Below, in pieces: positions 18,845-27,235 of a DNA stretch of 64,000 nt (positions within the stretch are counted from its first letter, which is position 1; each line of letters begins with the position of its first letter). A program made the translations under genes and the position numbers. Origin of the DNA: MTP4 sp052056915 (GTDB lineage: Archaea; Halobacteriota; Methanosarcinia; Methanosarcinales; Methanosarcinaceae); the NCBI RefSeq assembly GCF_052056915.1, contig NZ_CP195119.1, positions 1,736,001-1,800,000 of the forward strand. The letters run 5' to 3'. Below the pieces are notes generated by a model. That model was not told the DNA's origin, did not search any database, and worked only from the letters and a program-made list of their open reading frames with translations.

Positions 18845-18926
18845 AAAATACTACGTCGAAGGTAATACATCAAAGATGCTAAGTCGAGGGTAATACATCG
18901 AAGATACTAATCGAGGGTAATACATC
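18845..18926. repeat. 28-bp tandem repeat, 3 copies
   Basis: Copies at 18845, 18873 and 18901, built on AAGATACTAAGTCGAGGG followed by TAATACATCG. The third copy lacks 2 bp. Confidence 0.85.
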
Positions 18927-19138
18927 GGAAATATAAGTTCAGGGAACCTTTCCTCCGAAGAATTTAATAAAAAATTCATAGGACCATGCCGATAAATTAA
19001 TTTTCCTGGCATTATACCCGTCTTAAAACAGGTCTGAAAGGATTCCACATCCCGGCCAAAAGCACCGAAATCGTCTTTTTACACATAAAACTATAAACTA
19101 TCCCTTCAAAAAGCTTCCCTTTAAACCTGCAATAAGCG

Positions 19139-19150
19139 AAATATATTTTA
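19139..19150 (+). promoter_or_regulatory. candidate TATA box for metG
   Basis: AAATATATTTTA preceded by GCGA (BRE-like). Transcription would begin near 19175, leaving a leader of about 30 nt that contains the GGAG ribosome-binding site. Confidence 0.45.
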
Positions 19151-19204
19151 GAATTGCAGACGTCCAAGAGGGATATATCCGTAAAATAATACATGGAGAT
19201 TAGA

Positions 19205-21328
19205 ATGTCAAAATCATCCGATAAACCCGTACTTGTTACCTGCGGCCTGCCCTACGCCAACGGAAAGGCCCACGTAGGCCACCTTCGGACTTACGTACCC
19301 GCAGATATCTTTGTCCGCGCCCTCAAGAAGGAGGGGAGGGACGTTACCTTCGTCTGCGGTTCGGACACACACGGCACTCCCATTGTCGTTAACGCCGAGC
19401 AGCTCGGGATCACTCCCGGGGAACTTGTAGAAACATACCACAAACATTTTGACGAGACCTTCAAGCAGCTTGGGGTTAACTTTGACGCCTTCGGGACCAC
19501 TGACGACCCTGAAAACCACAACAGGACCCTGGACATAGTCAACAAGCTGATAGAAAAGGACTACGTCTACCCAAAGACTATCGAAATTGCCTACTGCCCG
19601 AAGTGCGACCGTTTCCTCCCTGACCGCTATGTGGAAGGGACCTGCCCCCACTGTGGGGAAACCGCACGTGGAGACGAATGCGACCAGGGCTGCGGAAAGC
19701 ACCTGGAACCCGGAGAACTCAAAAGCCCTGTCTGTACCATCTGCGGAGGGCCTGCCGAGTACCGCAAGCAGGAGCACTTTTTCTTCAAGCTTTCCGAATT
19801 CAGTGACTACCTGATGAACTACCTTTCAAACGAGCTAGGAGGCACCACCAACGCCAGGAACTACGCGCTTGGTTGGGTAAAGCAGGGCCTGGAAGACTGG
19901 TGCATCACGCGAAACCTGGAATGGGGGGTTAAGTTCCCCGGCCACGACGACCTGGTGGTCTATGTCTGGGTTGACGCACCCATAGGGTACATGGCCTTCA
20001 CGGAAGAATGGGCTACCCAGGCCAACGATTCCTGGGAGAAGTACTGGAAAGGTGACGGGGAGATCATCCATTTCATAGGAGGAGACATCACCTACCACCA
20101 CTGCATCTTCTGGCCTGCCATGCTCAAAGGCGCCGACTACTCCGTGCCGACGGACGTTGTGGCCTCAGGCATGGTCAAGATCGAGGACAAGACCTTCTCC
20201 AAGACCAGGGGCTATGTGGTCTGGGTCGGGGAAGACTACCTGGACCACGGCTTCCACCCGGATATCCTGCGCTACTACCTGGCAAGCTACACTTCCCATA
20301 CCAAGGAACTGAACTTCTCCTGGCGCGTGCTCCAGGAAAAAATCAACACCGAGCTCGTGGCCGTACTCGGAAACTTCCTGTACAGGACAATGCTCTTTGC
20401 CTTCAAGAACTACGGGGAAATCCCCAAAGGGGAAATCGAGCCGGAAGTTAAGGAAAAGATCGAAACTGCGATCAACGAGGTCAAAGCCGCCATGGACGAG
20501 TACGAGTTCAAGAAAGCAGTGGACACCGCTATGGCCCTGGCATCATTCGGGAACATTTACTTCCAATCCCACGAGCCCTGGAAACTTGTCAAGGAAGATA
20601 AGGAAGCCTGCGGGCAAGTGCTCTACAACTGCCTCCAGCTCGGAAAAGCCCTTACCCTGCTCTTTGAGCCCGTTCTCCCGGGAAGCATGGAAAATGCCTG
20701 GAAGGGCCTCGGCCTGGAAGGAGACGTGCACGAGGCACAGTACAGCGATGCCCTCGTTCCCCTGAAGGCTGGCAGTGGATTTGCAAAACCGAAAATCCTC
20801 TTTACCAAGCTCGAAGACGACAAAATAGGAGAAATGGAAGAGATCTCCAGCGAAAGGGTAAGGATTGCCATTGCAAAGCAGTCAGGAGCAAAGGAAGACG
20901 AAAAAGGAAAAGAAAAAGAAGTGAGCAAATCCGAAGGCAAACCCCCGGCAGCAGAAGAAAAGACTGAAGCAAAGCCCGGGGAAGAGGAAGAAACCCTCCC
21001 CCAGATCGAGTACGACGACTTTGCAAAGCTCGACATCAGGGTTGGAAAAGTCCTTGTGGTCGAAAAAATAAAGAAATCAAAGAAACTCCTGCGGATCGAA
21101 GTGGATATCGGCGAGCCCGAACCCAGGCAGATCGTCGCAGGCATGGCCCCCTACTACGACCCCGAGGAACTGGTAGGAAAGAACATAATCGTACTTGCCA
21201 ACCTGAAGCCCACCAAGCTCTGCGGAGTCAAGTCCAACGGCATGATGCTCGCAGCCGATGATGGCGGAGACATTGTTGCCGCCCTTATGCCCGACAAGGA
21301 GCTCAAACCCGGCTCAAGGATAAGGTAA
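19205..21328 (+). CDS. metG: methionyl-tRNA synthetase
   Basis: 707 residues from ATG 19205, chosen because GGAG lies 6 nt upstream; an in-frame ATG at 19193 is less well placed. Class I motifs: PYANGKAHVGHLR (HIGH box) and KTFSKTRG (KMSKS-equivalent). The zinc-binding insert has several cysteine pairs (YCPKCDRF, TCPHCGE, CDQGCGK, CTICGG). A charged linker of about 60 residues leads to a C-terminal tRNA-binding OB domain (DFAKLDIRVGKVL ... GMAPYY ... NLKPTKLCGVKSNGMML), as in dimeric MetRS. The last residues (SRIR) are encoded by the first unit of an 11-bp repeat that runs past the stop codon. Confidence 0.97.
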   Translation: MSKSSDKPVLVTCGLPYANGKAHVGHLRTYVPADIFVRALKKEGRDVTFVCGSDTHGTPIVVNAEQLGITPGELVETYHKHFDETFKQLGVNFDAFGTTDDPENHNRTLDIVNKLIEKDYVYPKTIEIAYCPKCDRFLPDRYVEGTCPHCGETARGDECDQGCGKHLEPGELKSPVCTICGGPAEYRKQEHFFFKLSEFSDYLMNYLSNELGGTTNARNYALGWVKQGLEDWCITRNLEWGVKFPGHDDLVVYVWVDAPIGYMAFTEEWATQANDSWEKYWKGDGEIIHFIGGDITYHHCIFWPAMLKGADYSVPTDVVASGMVKIEDKTFSKTRGYVVWVGEDYLDHGFHPDILRYYLASYTSHTKELNFSWRVLQEKINTELVAVLGNFLYRTMLFAFKNYGEIPKGEIEPEVKEKIETAINEVKAAMDEYEFKKAVDTAMALASFGNIYFQSHEPWKLVKEDKEACGQVLYNCLQLGKALTLLFEPVLPGSMENAWKGLGLEGDVHEAQYSDALVPLKAGSGFAKPKILFTKLEDDKIGEMEEISSERVRIAIAKQSGAKEDEKGKEKEVSKSEGKPPAAEEKTEAKPGEEEETLPQIEYDDFAKLDIRVGKVLVVEKIKKSKKLLRIEVDIGEPEPRQIVAGMAPYYDPEELVGKNIIVLANLKPTKLCGVKSNGMMLAADDGGDIVAALMPDKELKPGSRIR

Positions 21329-21359
21329 AGATAAGGTAAGGATAAGGTAAGGATAAGGT
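21316..21359. repeat. 11-bp tandem repeat overlapping the metG stop
   Basis: Four copies of AAGGATAAGGT (second copy AAAGATAAGGT). The array begins inside the last four codons of metG and supplies its TAA stop. Confidence 0.9.
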
Positions 21360-21390
21360 AAGGTCCGGAATTACCGGAAGATTATTAAAA

Positions 21391-21432
21391 AATGCTTCTG
21401 ATTCCAGGAATCAGAAGTATTAACTTTTTTAT
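21391..21432 (+). terminator. hairpin terminator after metG
   Basis: CTTCTGATTCC (21395-21405) pairs with GGAATCAGAAG (21407-21417); a few flanking A/T pairs extend the stem. A T6 run follows. This is one of the clearest terminators in the window. Confidence 0.7.
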
Positions 21433-21518
21433 TCACGAGTATTTCGTTATTCAAGAATTTCTCTTTATTCAAGAACATTAACGGAAATTTCAGACACCTG
21501 TTCCGAAATTTAGAATCA

Positions 21519-21977
21519 TCATACAATAATTTCCTGCCTTAATATTACAAGCTTCTGGTCTCCGTCCACGACCTTCAGGAAGATCGTATCTCCTTTATTA
21601 ATCGTATCGATTTTGCCCGTGTCTTCAGGTTCCAGGGGGGTCAGATAAACATTCACCGTGTCCCCTGCCCTGATAGTTGTGCCGTACAGGTGGGTAATAT
21701 TGAGTTCGAGACTCTCCCCTTCAATCTCGATAAGCACCTTTGTGTCGTTCAGGAAAGTGAAGGGCTCTCCGCCATTATGGCTGAGGGTTATTGTATCCCC
21801 TTCAAGGTCGCCCCCGTCAAGCCTGCCCATTCCAATATTTGTCGAATAACCCTGCAAGATTCCTGTAAGAGAACTGGAACTAATTACAGTTGCAAAAATA
21901 ATAGTTAATAAAGTAACCATGGCAACCCCAACGAGAGGCGAGATAGCCTTCTTATCGTTAAAAATACTTGCTGCCAT
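21519..21977 (-). CDS. archaeal type IV pilin-like protein (class III signal peptide)
   Basis: 152 residues from ATG 21977 (MAASIFNDKKAISPLVG); a longer frame starts 36 nt upstream but the shorter start fits the pilin N-terminus. The signal DKK|AISP followed by a hydrophobic helix (LVGVAMVTLLTIIFATVIS) is the archaeal prepilin peptidase (PibD) type; cleavage is expected after KK. The remaining ~110 residues form a beta-rich head (HNGGEPFTFLNDTKVLIEIEG). A frameshifted paralogue lies just upstream in the same direction. A plausible export/assembly machine is the ATPase/TadC pair at 48.6-53.3 kb, but that is inference. Confidence 0.87.
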   Translation of the reverse strand: MAASIFNDKKAISPLVGVAMVTLLTIIFATVISSSSLTGILQGYSTNIGMGRLDGGDLEGDTITLSHNGGEPFTFLNDTKVLIEIEGESLELNITHLYGTTIRAGDTVNVYLTPLEPEDTGKIDTINKGDTIFLKVVDGDQKLVILRQEIIV

Positions 21978-22182
21978 TACTTCCACCCCCACATATAGAA
22001 ACCGTTTTTGCAAGCATAAAGACCATTTTTTAACGCATATAAAAACTATTTATTGCACACATAAAAATCATTTTCAAATAGTATAGGTAGATCCATCTAT
22101 ATAACTTTTAAGACAGGGTAGGGGAAAAATCGTAAAAAATGAGTAATGTATATCCGTCATAAAAAATTGCAGTGCAAAATAC

Positions 22183-22642
22183 TCACACCACAACTTCCTG
22201 CCTTAAAATCACAAGTTTCTGGTCCCGTCAACGACCACAAGGAAGATTGTGTCTCCCGGCTTGATATTATCGATTTTTCCTGCATCTTCCGGGTTTGCAG
22301 GGGAAAGCTGAAGGGCTAAAGTCTCACCCGCGTTGAGGGGGACTCCGTACAAATGAGAAATATTAAGTTCAATGTCTCCCCCTCGACTTTTAGAAGTACC
22401 TCCGTATTTTCCTTGAAGGGGAAGGGTTCTCCCCCGCTGTGGCTGATTGTTATTGTATCTCCTTCAAGGCTTCCTCCGTCAATCCTGCCTATTCCGAGGT
22501 TTGTAGAGTAGCCCTGCAAAACTCCTGTGAGAGAACCGGTCCCGAGCACAGCTACAAGAATGATGGTTACTAAAGTAACCATAACAACCCCGACAACAGG
22601 AGAGATAGCTTTTTTATCACTGAAAATCCCGGCTGCGTTCAC
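22183..22642 (-). pseudogene. frameshifted paralogue of the adjacent class III pilin gene
   Basis: The first ~95 codons match the neighbouring pilin (MNAAGIFSDKKAISPVVGVVMVTLVTIILV, then HSGGEPFPFKENTEVLLKVEGETL). Compared base by base with the neighbour, one base is missing near 22371 and a second near 22223. Restoring both gives a continuous protein through ELNISHLYGVPLNAGETL, PEDAGKIDNIKPGDTIFLVVVDG and a tail ending QEVVV before TGA at 22183-22185. As it stands the first frame stops at 22316. Either a recent pseudogene or two sequencing errors. Confidence 0.85.
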
Positions 22643-22831
22643 AGTTTACCCCCGGCTCTGAAGTCATTTTTAGGTCTGAAAGTCATTATTAACACATAAA
22701 AAATATAGTTAGATAGAATAAGTGGATCCACCTATATAATCTTTAAGACTTTTGTAAAAAAATGAGCATTGATAATAATCGCCCACTGAGAAATTCAGCA
22801 ATTTAGCCTTTAAAAAAAGAAGCGGGTAAAT

Positions 22832-23365
22832 TCAGGCTTCCGGATTTTCAAGCAGCATTTCAAGATAGGAAGTACGAATCGAGTCCTCTTCACTCACCCC
22901 AAACTGCTTTAAAAACTCGAAAAGTTTGAGCCGGATCGGGCCAGGTTCCTGTGTATCCCCGGCAACAATTTCCACTTCCAGAAATTCCCCGAGACCTTCA
23001 ACGGAATCAAGGCAGACGGTAATGTCCCCGGCCCTGAAGACTTCACGCCTTTTCCTAACGGCCCCAGCTTCCGAAAAACCGAGGGCATGGAGGATTTCGG
23101 TGGTGTTTTTTTCGTCCACAACGGTTTCAAACTCTTTCCGGGTTTTAGAGACGCTGTCCAGTTTAGGGCCCTTATAGGTCAACACAGCCCTTCCGTCCAG
23201 GTTCCGGATCCTCAGCGCCTCGTCGGTTTTTGCAAAATCCCGGTATGGAGCAGCGAAATAGGTATCGGACTGATCCTCAACCCTTATTTTTACTGCCCTT
23301 ATATTTTCAAGGATAGAACGGACCTTAGAAAGATCCGCTTTTGCCTTGACTTCCACTTCAATCAT
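22832..23365 (-). CDS. CYTH-domain protein (CyaB/class IV adenylate cyclase type)
   Basis: 177 residues from ATG 23365, which places the ExExK signature (MIEVEVKAK) at the very N-terminus as is usual; a longer frame to 23389 adds eight atypical residues. Other family features: DTYFAAPYRDFAKTDEALRIRN, ATLTYKGPK-like VLTYKGPK, and FLEVEIV. Members hydrolyse or cyclise triphosphates (class IV adenylate cyclase, inorganic triphosphatase). In archaea the physiological role is mostly unproven, so cyclase activity should not be assumed. Confidence 0.85.
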   Translation of the reverse strand: MIEVEVKAKADLSKVRSILENIRAVKIRVEDQSDTYFAAPYRDFAKTDEALRIRNLDGRAVLTYKGPKLDSVSKTRKEFETVVDEKNTTEILHALGFSEAGAVRKRREVFRAGDITVCLDSVEGLGEFLEVEIVAGDTQEPGPIRLKLFEFLKQFGVSEEDSIRTSYLEMLLENPEA

Positions 23366-23452
23366 GTTTTCTTGAGATCTCCAGTTCAATCCACTGTGTT
23401 CAATTATCCACGAGATTTAAAATTACATGATTCAATCCACTATGTTAAACTA

Positions 23453-23530
23453 TCCACAATATTTAGTCCACAATATTTAGTCCACAATATTTAGTCCACA
23501 ATATTTAGTCCACAATATTTAGTCCACAAT
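23453..23530. repeat. 14-bp tandem repeat
   Basis: Unit TCCACAATATTTAG, five full copies plus a diverged sixth, between the CYTH gene and the DUF35 gene. On the - strand it lies upstream of the CYTH start. Confidence 0.92.
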
Positions 23531-23617
23531 GTCAGGTCAGCCCTGGGATTCGACCCCCCATGTTAGATCAGTTACCGGATTCAATCCACAGGAACCCGGA
23601 ACTGAAATCTGACCGGG

Positions 23618-24013
23618 TCACGCATCAGCAGGGATGAATTTGGTCCCGTAGTAGATCATGCCCCGGTCGCCGCCTTCGCCAAGTTTCCGGAAGACAGAAC
23701 TCACACGCATCCCGATGTGCACCTTTTCGGGGGAGCCGACCACCTGGGCGGTGAGGCTCGGCCCCTCATCCAGTTTGATGATGGCAAGGGCGTACGGAGC
23801 CTGCTCTTCAAAGCCTTCGGCAGCGGTGCGGATAACCGTGTAAGTGACGATTTCACCTGTGCCTTTGAACCTGTAAGCCTCGATCTGCCCCAGACGCCTG
23901 CAGTTCACGCAGGTCTTGCGGGGCGGATAGAAGTATTCACCGCACTCCGTGCAGTGAGTGCCTTCAAGGTTGTACCGGCTATCAAGATTTCTCCAGAATC
24001 TGGGTACTGACAT
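23618..24013 (-). CDS. zinc-ribbon OB-fold protein (DUF35) of the HMG-CoA synthase complex
   Basis: 131 residues. An N-terminal helix and rubredoxin-like zinc ribbon (CTECGEYFYPPRKTCVNCRRLG) are followed by an OB-fold (IVTYTVIRTAAEGFEEQAPYALAIIKLDEGPSLTAQVVG). In methanogens this protein scaffolds thiolase and HMG-CoA synthase into one complex that channels acetoacetyl-CoA (established for Methanothermococcus). Here it is the last gene of that operon, 6 bp after the thiolase gene. Confidence 0.92.
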   Translation of the reverse strand: MSVPRFWRNLDSRYNLEGTHCTECGEYFYPPRKTCVNCRRLGQIEAYRFKGTGEIVTYTVIRTAAEGFEEQAPYALAIIKLDEGPSLTAQVVGSPEKVHIGMRVSSVFRKLGEGGDRGMIYYGTKFIPADA

Positions 24014-24019
24014 CGAATA

Positions 24020-25192
24020 TCACCTCTCCCTCGAAAATATGTGTACTACTGCTGTTGCTCCTGACCCTCCGACATTGTGGGCCATCCCGTACTCTGCACC
24101 TTCTACCTGGCGCTTTCCGGCTTCACCGCGCAGTTGGGTCACGATTTCCACAGCCTGCTTGATACCGGTGGCTCCGACAGGATGTCCGCAGGCTTTCAGA
24201 CCACCTGAGGTATTGACAGGGATCCGGCCTCCAATTGCGGTTTCACCCTCAGCGGTAAAGATTCCCCCTTTGCCTTTCTCTGCAAAACCTAGGTCTTCCA
24301 CGGCGCAGATTTCGGCAATGGTGAAGCAGTCGTGCACTTCAACAAGGTCAATGTCTCCGGGACCCACCTTTGCCATCTCATAAGCCCGCTTTGAAGCCAT
24401 CACCGATGCGTCCAGAGTTGTTATGTCCCTGCGGTCATGAAGCGCTATGGTGTCGCTTGCCTGGGCTGTGGCCTTGATGTAAATAGGAGTGTCAGTGTAC
24501 TCGTGGGCGACTTCTGCAGGAGCCAGCACAAGGGCCGAAGCCCCGTCCGTAATGGGGGAACAGTCAAAGATGTGCAGGGGGTCTGCTACCATTATAGAGT
24601 TCAGCACCTGGTCGACCGTGATCTCGTTCCTGTACTGGGCAATGGGGTTCAGGCAGCCGTTCCTGTGATTTTTCACCGCAACTTCGGCGAGCTGTTCGCT
24701 TGTAGTCCCGTACCTATGCATGTGCAGCTTTGCGATCATTGAATAGAGTCCCGGGAAAGTTGCTCCTGCCATGCCTTCCCATTCCCGGTCGGCTGCTGCT
24801 GCAAGGGCTGAGGAAGCTTCTTCGGACCCGACATCCGTCATCTTTTCGGCTCCTGCCGCAACCACGATGTCGCCGTAACCGGAAGCGACGGTCATAATCG
24901 CCTGGCGAAGGGCAAGCCCTCCGGAAGCACAGGCGGCTTCCACCCTCGTGGCAGGGACGTGCAGGTTCCTGGAAAGTCCTGAATAGTCCGCGATCAGGGC
25001 TCCGATGTGCTCCTGCTCGACAAAGCGGCCACCACTCATGTTACCTACATAAAGGGCGTTAATGTCCTTCCCGCCTACCCCTGCATCTTCGATTGCGCCG
25101 ATACCGGCCTCTACCACGATATCCCTCAGGGAACGTTCCCAGAGTTCCCCGAACTTCGTGTTCTTTACTCCGATAATTGCTACGTCTCTCAT
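24020..25192 (-). CDS. acetyl-CoA C-acetyltransferase (archaeal thiolase)
   Basis: 390 residues. The nucleophile Cys is in VEAACASGGLALRQA and the catalytic His in CGHPVGATGIKQ; the second C-terminal cysteine of bacterial thiolases is absent, as in the archaeal SCP2-like thiolases that work with HMG-CoA synthase. It condenses two acetyl-CoA to acetoacetyl-CoA, the first step of the mevalonate route to archaeal lipids. It lies between the HMG-CoA synthase gene (15 bp gap) and the DUF35 scaffold gene. Confidence 0.94.
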   Translation of the reverse strand: MRDVAIIGVKNTKFGELWERSLRDIVVEAGIGAIEDAGVGGKDINALYVGNMSGGRFVEQEHIGALIADYSGLSRNLHVPATRVEAACASGGLALRQAIMTVASGYGDIVVAAGAEKMTDVGSEEASSALAAAADREWEGMAGATFPGLYSMIAKLHMHRYGTTSEQLAEVAVKNHRNGCLNPIAQYRNEITVDQVLNSIMVADPLHIFDCSPITDGASALVLAPAEVAHEYTDTPIYIKATAQASDTIALHDRRDITTLDASVMASKRAYEMAKVGPGDIDLVEVHDCFTIAEICAVEDLGFAEKGKGGIFTAEGETAIGGRIPVNTSGGLKACGHPVGATGIKQAVEIVTQLRGEAGKRQVEGAEYGMAHNVGGSGATAVVHIFSRER

Positions 25193-25207
25193 GTACTCAC
25201 CCCGTTT

Positions 25208-26257
25208 TCAGGCCAGGCGTATCTTGCCTTTGTGCTTGGCATATCGTGCATAGTCAATGTATATAGGGTCCTTGATAAGTTCGGAAACCGTCGGCGCCCT
25301 GTTCCGGATCTCTTCGATTTTGTCGGTGACCGTTATGCTGAAAGCATCGGACCCTGCCCCGGACCCGAAAGCCGTTGCAAAGATCCGATCTCCGGGTTTT
25401 GCCTGGTCCAGGGTTGCCGCAATGCCCATGAGACAAGAACCGGAATAGGTATTTCCGATCTTCGGGACCACAAGCCCGGGCTCAATCTGGGCTCTGCTAA
25501 AACCGAGCATCTTTGCGGCCCTTGTCGGGAACTTCCCGTTTGGCTGGTGGAAAACCGCATAATCGTAATCATCAGGCTTTGTCCCCATCTTTTCCATAAG
25601 CCCTCTGGCCCCGTTTGTAACATGCCTGAAATAGCCGGGATCTCCCGTAAAGCGTCCTCCGTGTTCCGGATAGGGCATTCCTTCCCTTCTCCAGAAGTCA
25701 GGGGTGTCAGTTGTAAAAGAATAAGTATCTTCAATGATTGCGGCAAGTTCGGATTCCTTGTTTCCGATAATGCATGCAACTCCGCCCGCGGCTGCTGTGT
25801 ACTCGAGCGCGTCACTGGGGGCTCCCTGGGAAACGTCAGCTCCGATTGCCAGGCCAAGGTCAATCATCCCGGAGCTTACCAGCCCCATGCAAGCCTGGAT
25901 TGCCGCAGTTCCGGCTTTGCAGGCAAACTCAAAGTCTGCTGCAGTCATTGCAGGGGTTGCCCCGATAGCCTGACCGACAATTGTGCTTGTGGGTTTTACG
26001 GCATAGGGGTGACTTTCCGAGCCCGTATAAACCGCCCCGATTCTTGAGGGGTCAATATCACTCCTTGTCACTGCAGACCTTGCAGCCTCAACTGCAATGG
26101 TAGCTGCGTCTTCATCAACATCAGGAACGGATTTTTCATATACCATGAGTCCTTTTTTCAGGGCCTCTGCATCATCGCCCCAGAGCCGGGCGATTTCCTC
26201 GATTTTTATACGGTATCTCGGGACGTATGCACCGTATGATACGATTCCAATGGTCAT
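25208..26257 (-). CDS. hydroxymethylglutaryl-CoA synthase
   Basis: 349 residues, normal for the archaeal form. It starts MTIGIVSYGAYVPRYRI and carries the catalytic cysteine in FEFACKAGTAAIQA, a His in VFHQPNGKFP, and the SYSGSCLMG-like YSGSCLMGIAATLDQ. It adds acetyl-CoA to acetoacetyl-CoA, giving HMG-CoA for isoprenoid lipid synthesis. Second gene of a four-gene operon with an HTH regulator upstream (51 bp gap) and thiolase downstream. Confidence 0.95.
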   Translation of the reverse strand: MTIGIVSYGAYVPRYRIKIEEIARLWGDDAEALKKGLMVYEKSVPDVDEDAATIAVEAARSAVTRSDIDPSRIGAVYTGSESHPYAVKPTSTIVGQAIGATPAMTAADFEFACKAGTAAIQACMGLVSSGMIDLGLAIGADVSQGAPSDALEYTAAAGGVACIIGNKESELAAIIEDTYSFTTDTPDFWRREGMPYPEHGGRFTGDPGYFRHVTNGARGLMEKMGTKPDDYDYAVFHQPNGKFPTRAAKMLGFSRAQIEPGLVVPKIGNTYSGSCLMGIAATLDQAKPGDRIFATAFGSGAGSDAFSITVTDKIEEIRNRAPTVSELIKDPIYIDYARYAKHKGKIRLA

Positions 26258-26308
26258 ATTCTCACCTGTTTTTGGAAAAAATTCAGGGAATAAAGTTACC
26301 GGAGAAGG

Positions 26309-27049
26309 TTATTCCTTCACGTGGTACTTACTGTATTTTTTAAGAGTCTGGATAATCTGGTCAAGATCCATGGTAGTTGCAAGAACAGGGATGCGGTCAA
26401 CCTCTGCCATCTTAACGGCAACAGGCTCGACCTCTTCTTTTCGAAGCCCCTGGAGCACAACTGCCCCGGGTTTGAGATTGGTGACCCGGATAGCTACCAT
26501 GGGAGATTTCCCGGTTGTCACCTTTGTAAAGATCATAGCCCGGTCCGTACTCCAGCCATAGAGTTTCTGGAACTCGTGGGAAGAGAGTTCCAGGATTGCA
26601 CGCTGGCTGTCGATCACGGAGAAACCGTAAAGAGGCCTCTCAGATCCTTTATAGACCACTTCAGCTTCGATCAGGTTAACCAATTTTGCAAGCTGTATGG
26701 GGATAGTGTATTCGTATGTAGAGTAAATAGCTTTCGAGCTGTTTTCAGAACTTAGCATTGTTTCGTAAGCATGGATCTTCTTTCCGCCCCGCTCTAAATC
26801 AATCTCGATAAGGGACTCCACGATTTTCCGGACGATAAGAGTCCCGGGGGACTTTCTTCTCCCGCTTTCATAGTCGCTGATAACGGAGGGGGAAACCTTC
26901 AGGTAATTTGCAATATCGGTCTGAGAGATCTCAAAGTTCAACCTCCACTTTTTCAGTGACTCTCCCGGCTTATCTGAAAGAGTGATCTCTCCAGCCATTT
27001 TTTCCGCCAGGCGGTTTCGAAGATTTTCTGAGGATTCATTGGATGTCAT
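26309..27049 (-). CDS. HTH regulator heading the mevalonate operon
   Basis: 246 residues. An XRE-type HTH spans about residues 35-85 (WRLNFEISQTDIANYLKVSPSVISDYESGRRKSPG). The C-terminal ~140 residues form an unassigned alpha/beta domain that may bind a ligand (YGWSTDRAMIFTKVTTGKSPMVAIRVTNLKPGAVVLQG). It is first in the operon with HMG-CoA synthase and thiolase, so control of isoprenoid precursor supply is the natural inference. A TATA-like element on the - strand at 27081-27090 gives a very short leader. Confidence 0.85.
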   Translation of the reverse strand: MTSNESSENLRNRLAEKMAGEITLSDKPGESLKKWRLNFEISQTDIANYLKVSPSVISDYESGRRKSPGTLIVRKIVESLIEIDLERGGKKIHAYETMLSSENSSKAIYSTYEYTIPIQLAKLVNLIEAEVVYKGSERPLYGFSVIDSQRAILELSSHEFQKLYGWSTDRAMIFTKVTTGKSPMVAIRVTNLKPGAVVLQGLRKEEVEPVAVKMAEVDRIPVLATTMDLDQIIQTLKKYSKYHVKE

Positions 27050-27080
27050 GACTCACATACCCTATGATGAAACAGTCCCA

Positions 27081-27090
27081 TATATATTTA
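27081..27090 (-). promoter_or_regulatory. candidate TATA box for the mevalonate operon
   Basis: TAAATATATA on the - strand, about 32 nt before the HTH start codon. Transcription would begin only a few bases before the ATG at 27049. Confidence 0.4.
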
Positions 27091-27200
27091 ACGAATGTGG
27101 TTTCGGCAATTGTCGGGAATTTGTCTGCACCTGATTTACAAAAAAAATCTCCGCTCGATATTATAAGACATATCCGGTTTACAGTGGGTTCTTCCTTCAA

Positions 27201-27210
27201 TTATTTATAT
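27201..27210 (+). promoter_or_regulatory. candidate TATA box for the Cas4-like gene
   Basis: TTATTTATAT lies 26-35 nt before the ATG at 27236, and no Shine-Dalgarno precedes that ATG. This fits a leaderless transcript. Confidence 0.4.
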
Positions 27211-27235
27211 TACATTCATCATAAATTAATATGTA

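Larger units (their letters stand above)
18589..19204. other. intergenic region between sppA and metG
   Basis: About 600 bp between divergent genes, with a three-copy repeat and a TATA box (both listed). I see no small gene with a ribosome-binding site. Confidence 0.45.
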
